A DNA stretch of 6,859 bases, from positions 1 to 6,859 of the forward strand of contig DATDBU010000182.1 of the NCBI GenBank assembly GCA_036524675.1. The letters run 5' to 3'. The translations under genes were made by a program, and so were the position numbers. Shown piece by piece: positions 6,717 through 6,859 of the stretch. Below the pieces are notes generated by a model. It worked only from the letters and a program-made list of their open reading frames with translations. It searched no databases and was not told the DNA's origin. The first letter of the stretch is position 1, and each line of letters begins with the position of its first letter. The DNA comes from DATDAW01 sp036524675 (GTDB lineage Bacteria > Verrucomicrobiota > Verrucomicrobiia > Chthoniobacterales > DASVRZ01).

Positions 6717-6859
6717 TTACGAGCTGGGCGCGGTTTCACGTACGAGTTTCAGCCAATGTTGCGCGGCTGGCGAGAGGGGAGCACTCTTGCGCCAGATCAA
6801 TCCAAGCCTCCAGCGTAGATCCTTTTCATCCAACACCACGGCCCTGACGGCGGGACGTT
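6717..6859 (-). CDS. LysR-type transcriptional regulator, C-terminal fragment
   Basis: Only the last 46 residues are inside the window; the gene continues past position 6859. Read on the minus strand, the frame ends at a TAA (6717-6719). It contains AVVLDEKDLRWRLGLIW followed by RKSAPLSPAAQHWLKLVRE. The pattern of a hydrophobic strand, W-R-K, a short linker, LSPAA and a final helix is the usual end of the LysR substrate-binding domain. The DNA-binding part and the regulated target cannot be seen. It is convergent with the slipin gene, with the structured repeat between them. The short length leaves some doubt. Confidence 0.7.
   Translation of the reverse strand, partial: RPAVRAVVLDEKDLRWRLGLIWRKSAPLSPAAQHWLKLVRETAPSS

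Noticed and set aside
1..6859. CRISPR array, tRNA or rRNA genes
   Set aside because: I see no regularly spaced direct repeats and no tRNA or rRNA signature on either strand.

Overview
The window looks like chromosomal DNA from a Gram-negative bacterium that uses the PEP-CTERM/exosortase sorting system. A Verrucomicrobiota-type genome is my best guess. This rests on a matrixin-like protease ending in a PEP-CTERM signal, long intergenic regions carrying palindromic repeats, and moderately high GC. It is an inference from style, not a proof.

Layout, left to right. Positions 1-1212 hold most of an IS5-family insertion sequence with an intact DDE transposase; its left end lies outside the window. 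About 54 bp past its probable right end starts a secreted matrixin-like metalloprotease gene (1267-2257). That gene is broken by a frameshift inside its zinc-binding motif. Positions 2258-3072 are gene-poor, with only weak open frames. Two well-supported minus-strand genes follow: an HPF/RaiA-type ribosome-associated protein (3073-3477) and a small Mth938/NDUFAF3-like protein (3819-4172). Each has a clear Shine-Dalgarno sequence. A 290-bp divergent intergenic region with a large imperfect inverted repeat separates these from a plus-strand two-gene operon: an NfeD1b-type membrane serine protease (4463-5764) and a slipin/stomatin-like SPFH protein (5761-6558), joined by an ATGA overlap. The window ends with a compact three-way-junction palindrome (6616-6673) and the C-terminal tail of a convergent LysR-type regulator (6717-6859, minus).

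The clearest functional unit is the NfeD-slipin pair. The protease is expected to act at the membrane on, or together with, the stomatin-like scaffold, as in the archaeal PH1510/PH1511 pair. The HPF-like gene suggests ribosome hibernation under stress. I found no convincing new multi-gene system. The items most worth a second look are the frameshift inside the protease active site and the two structured intergenic repeats.
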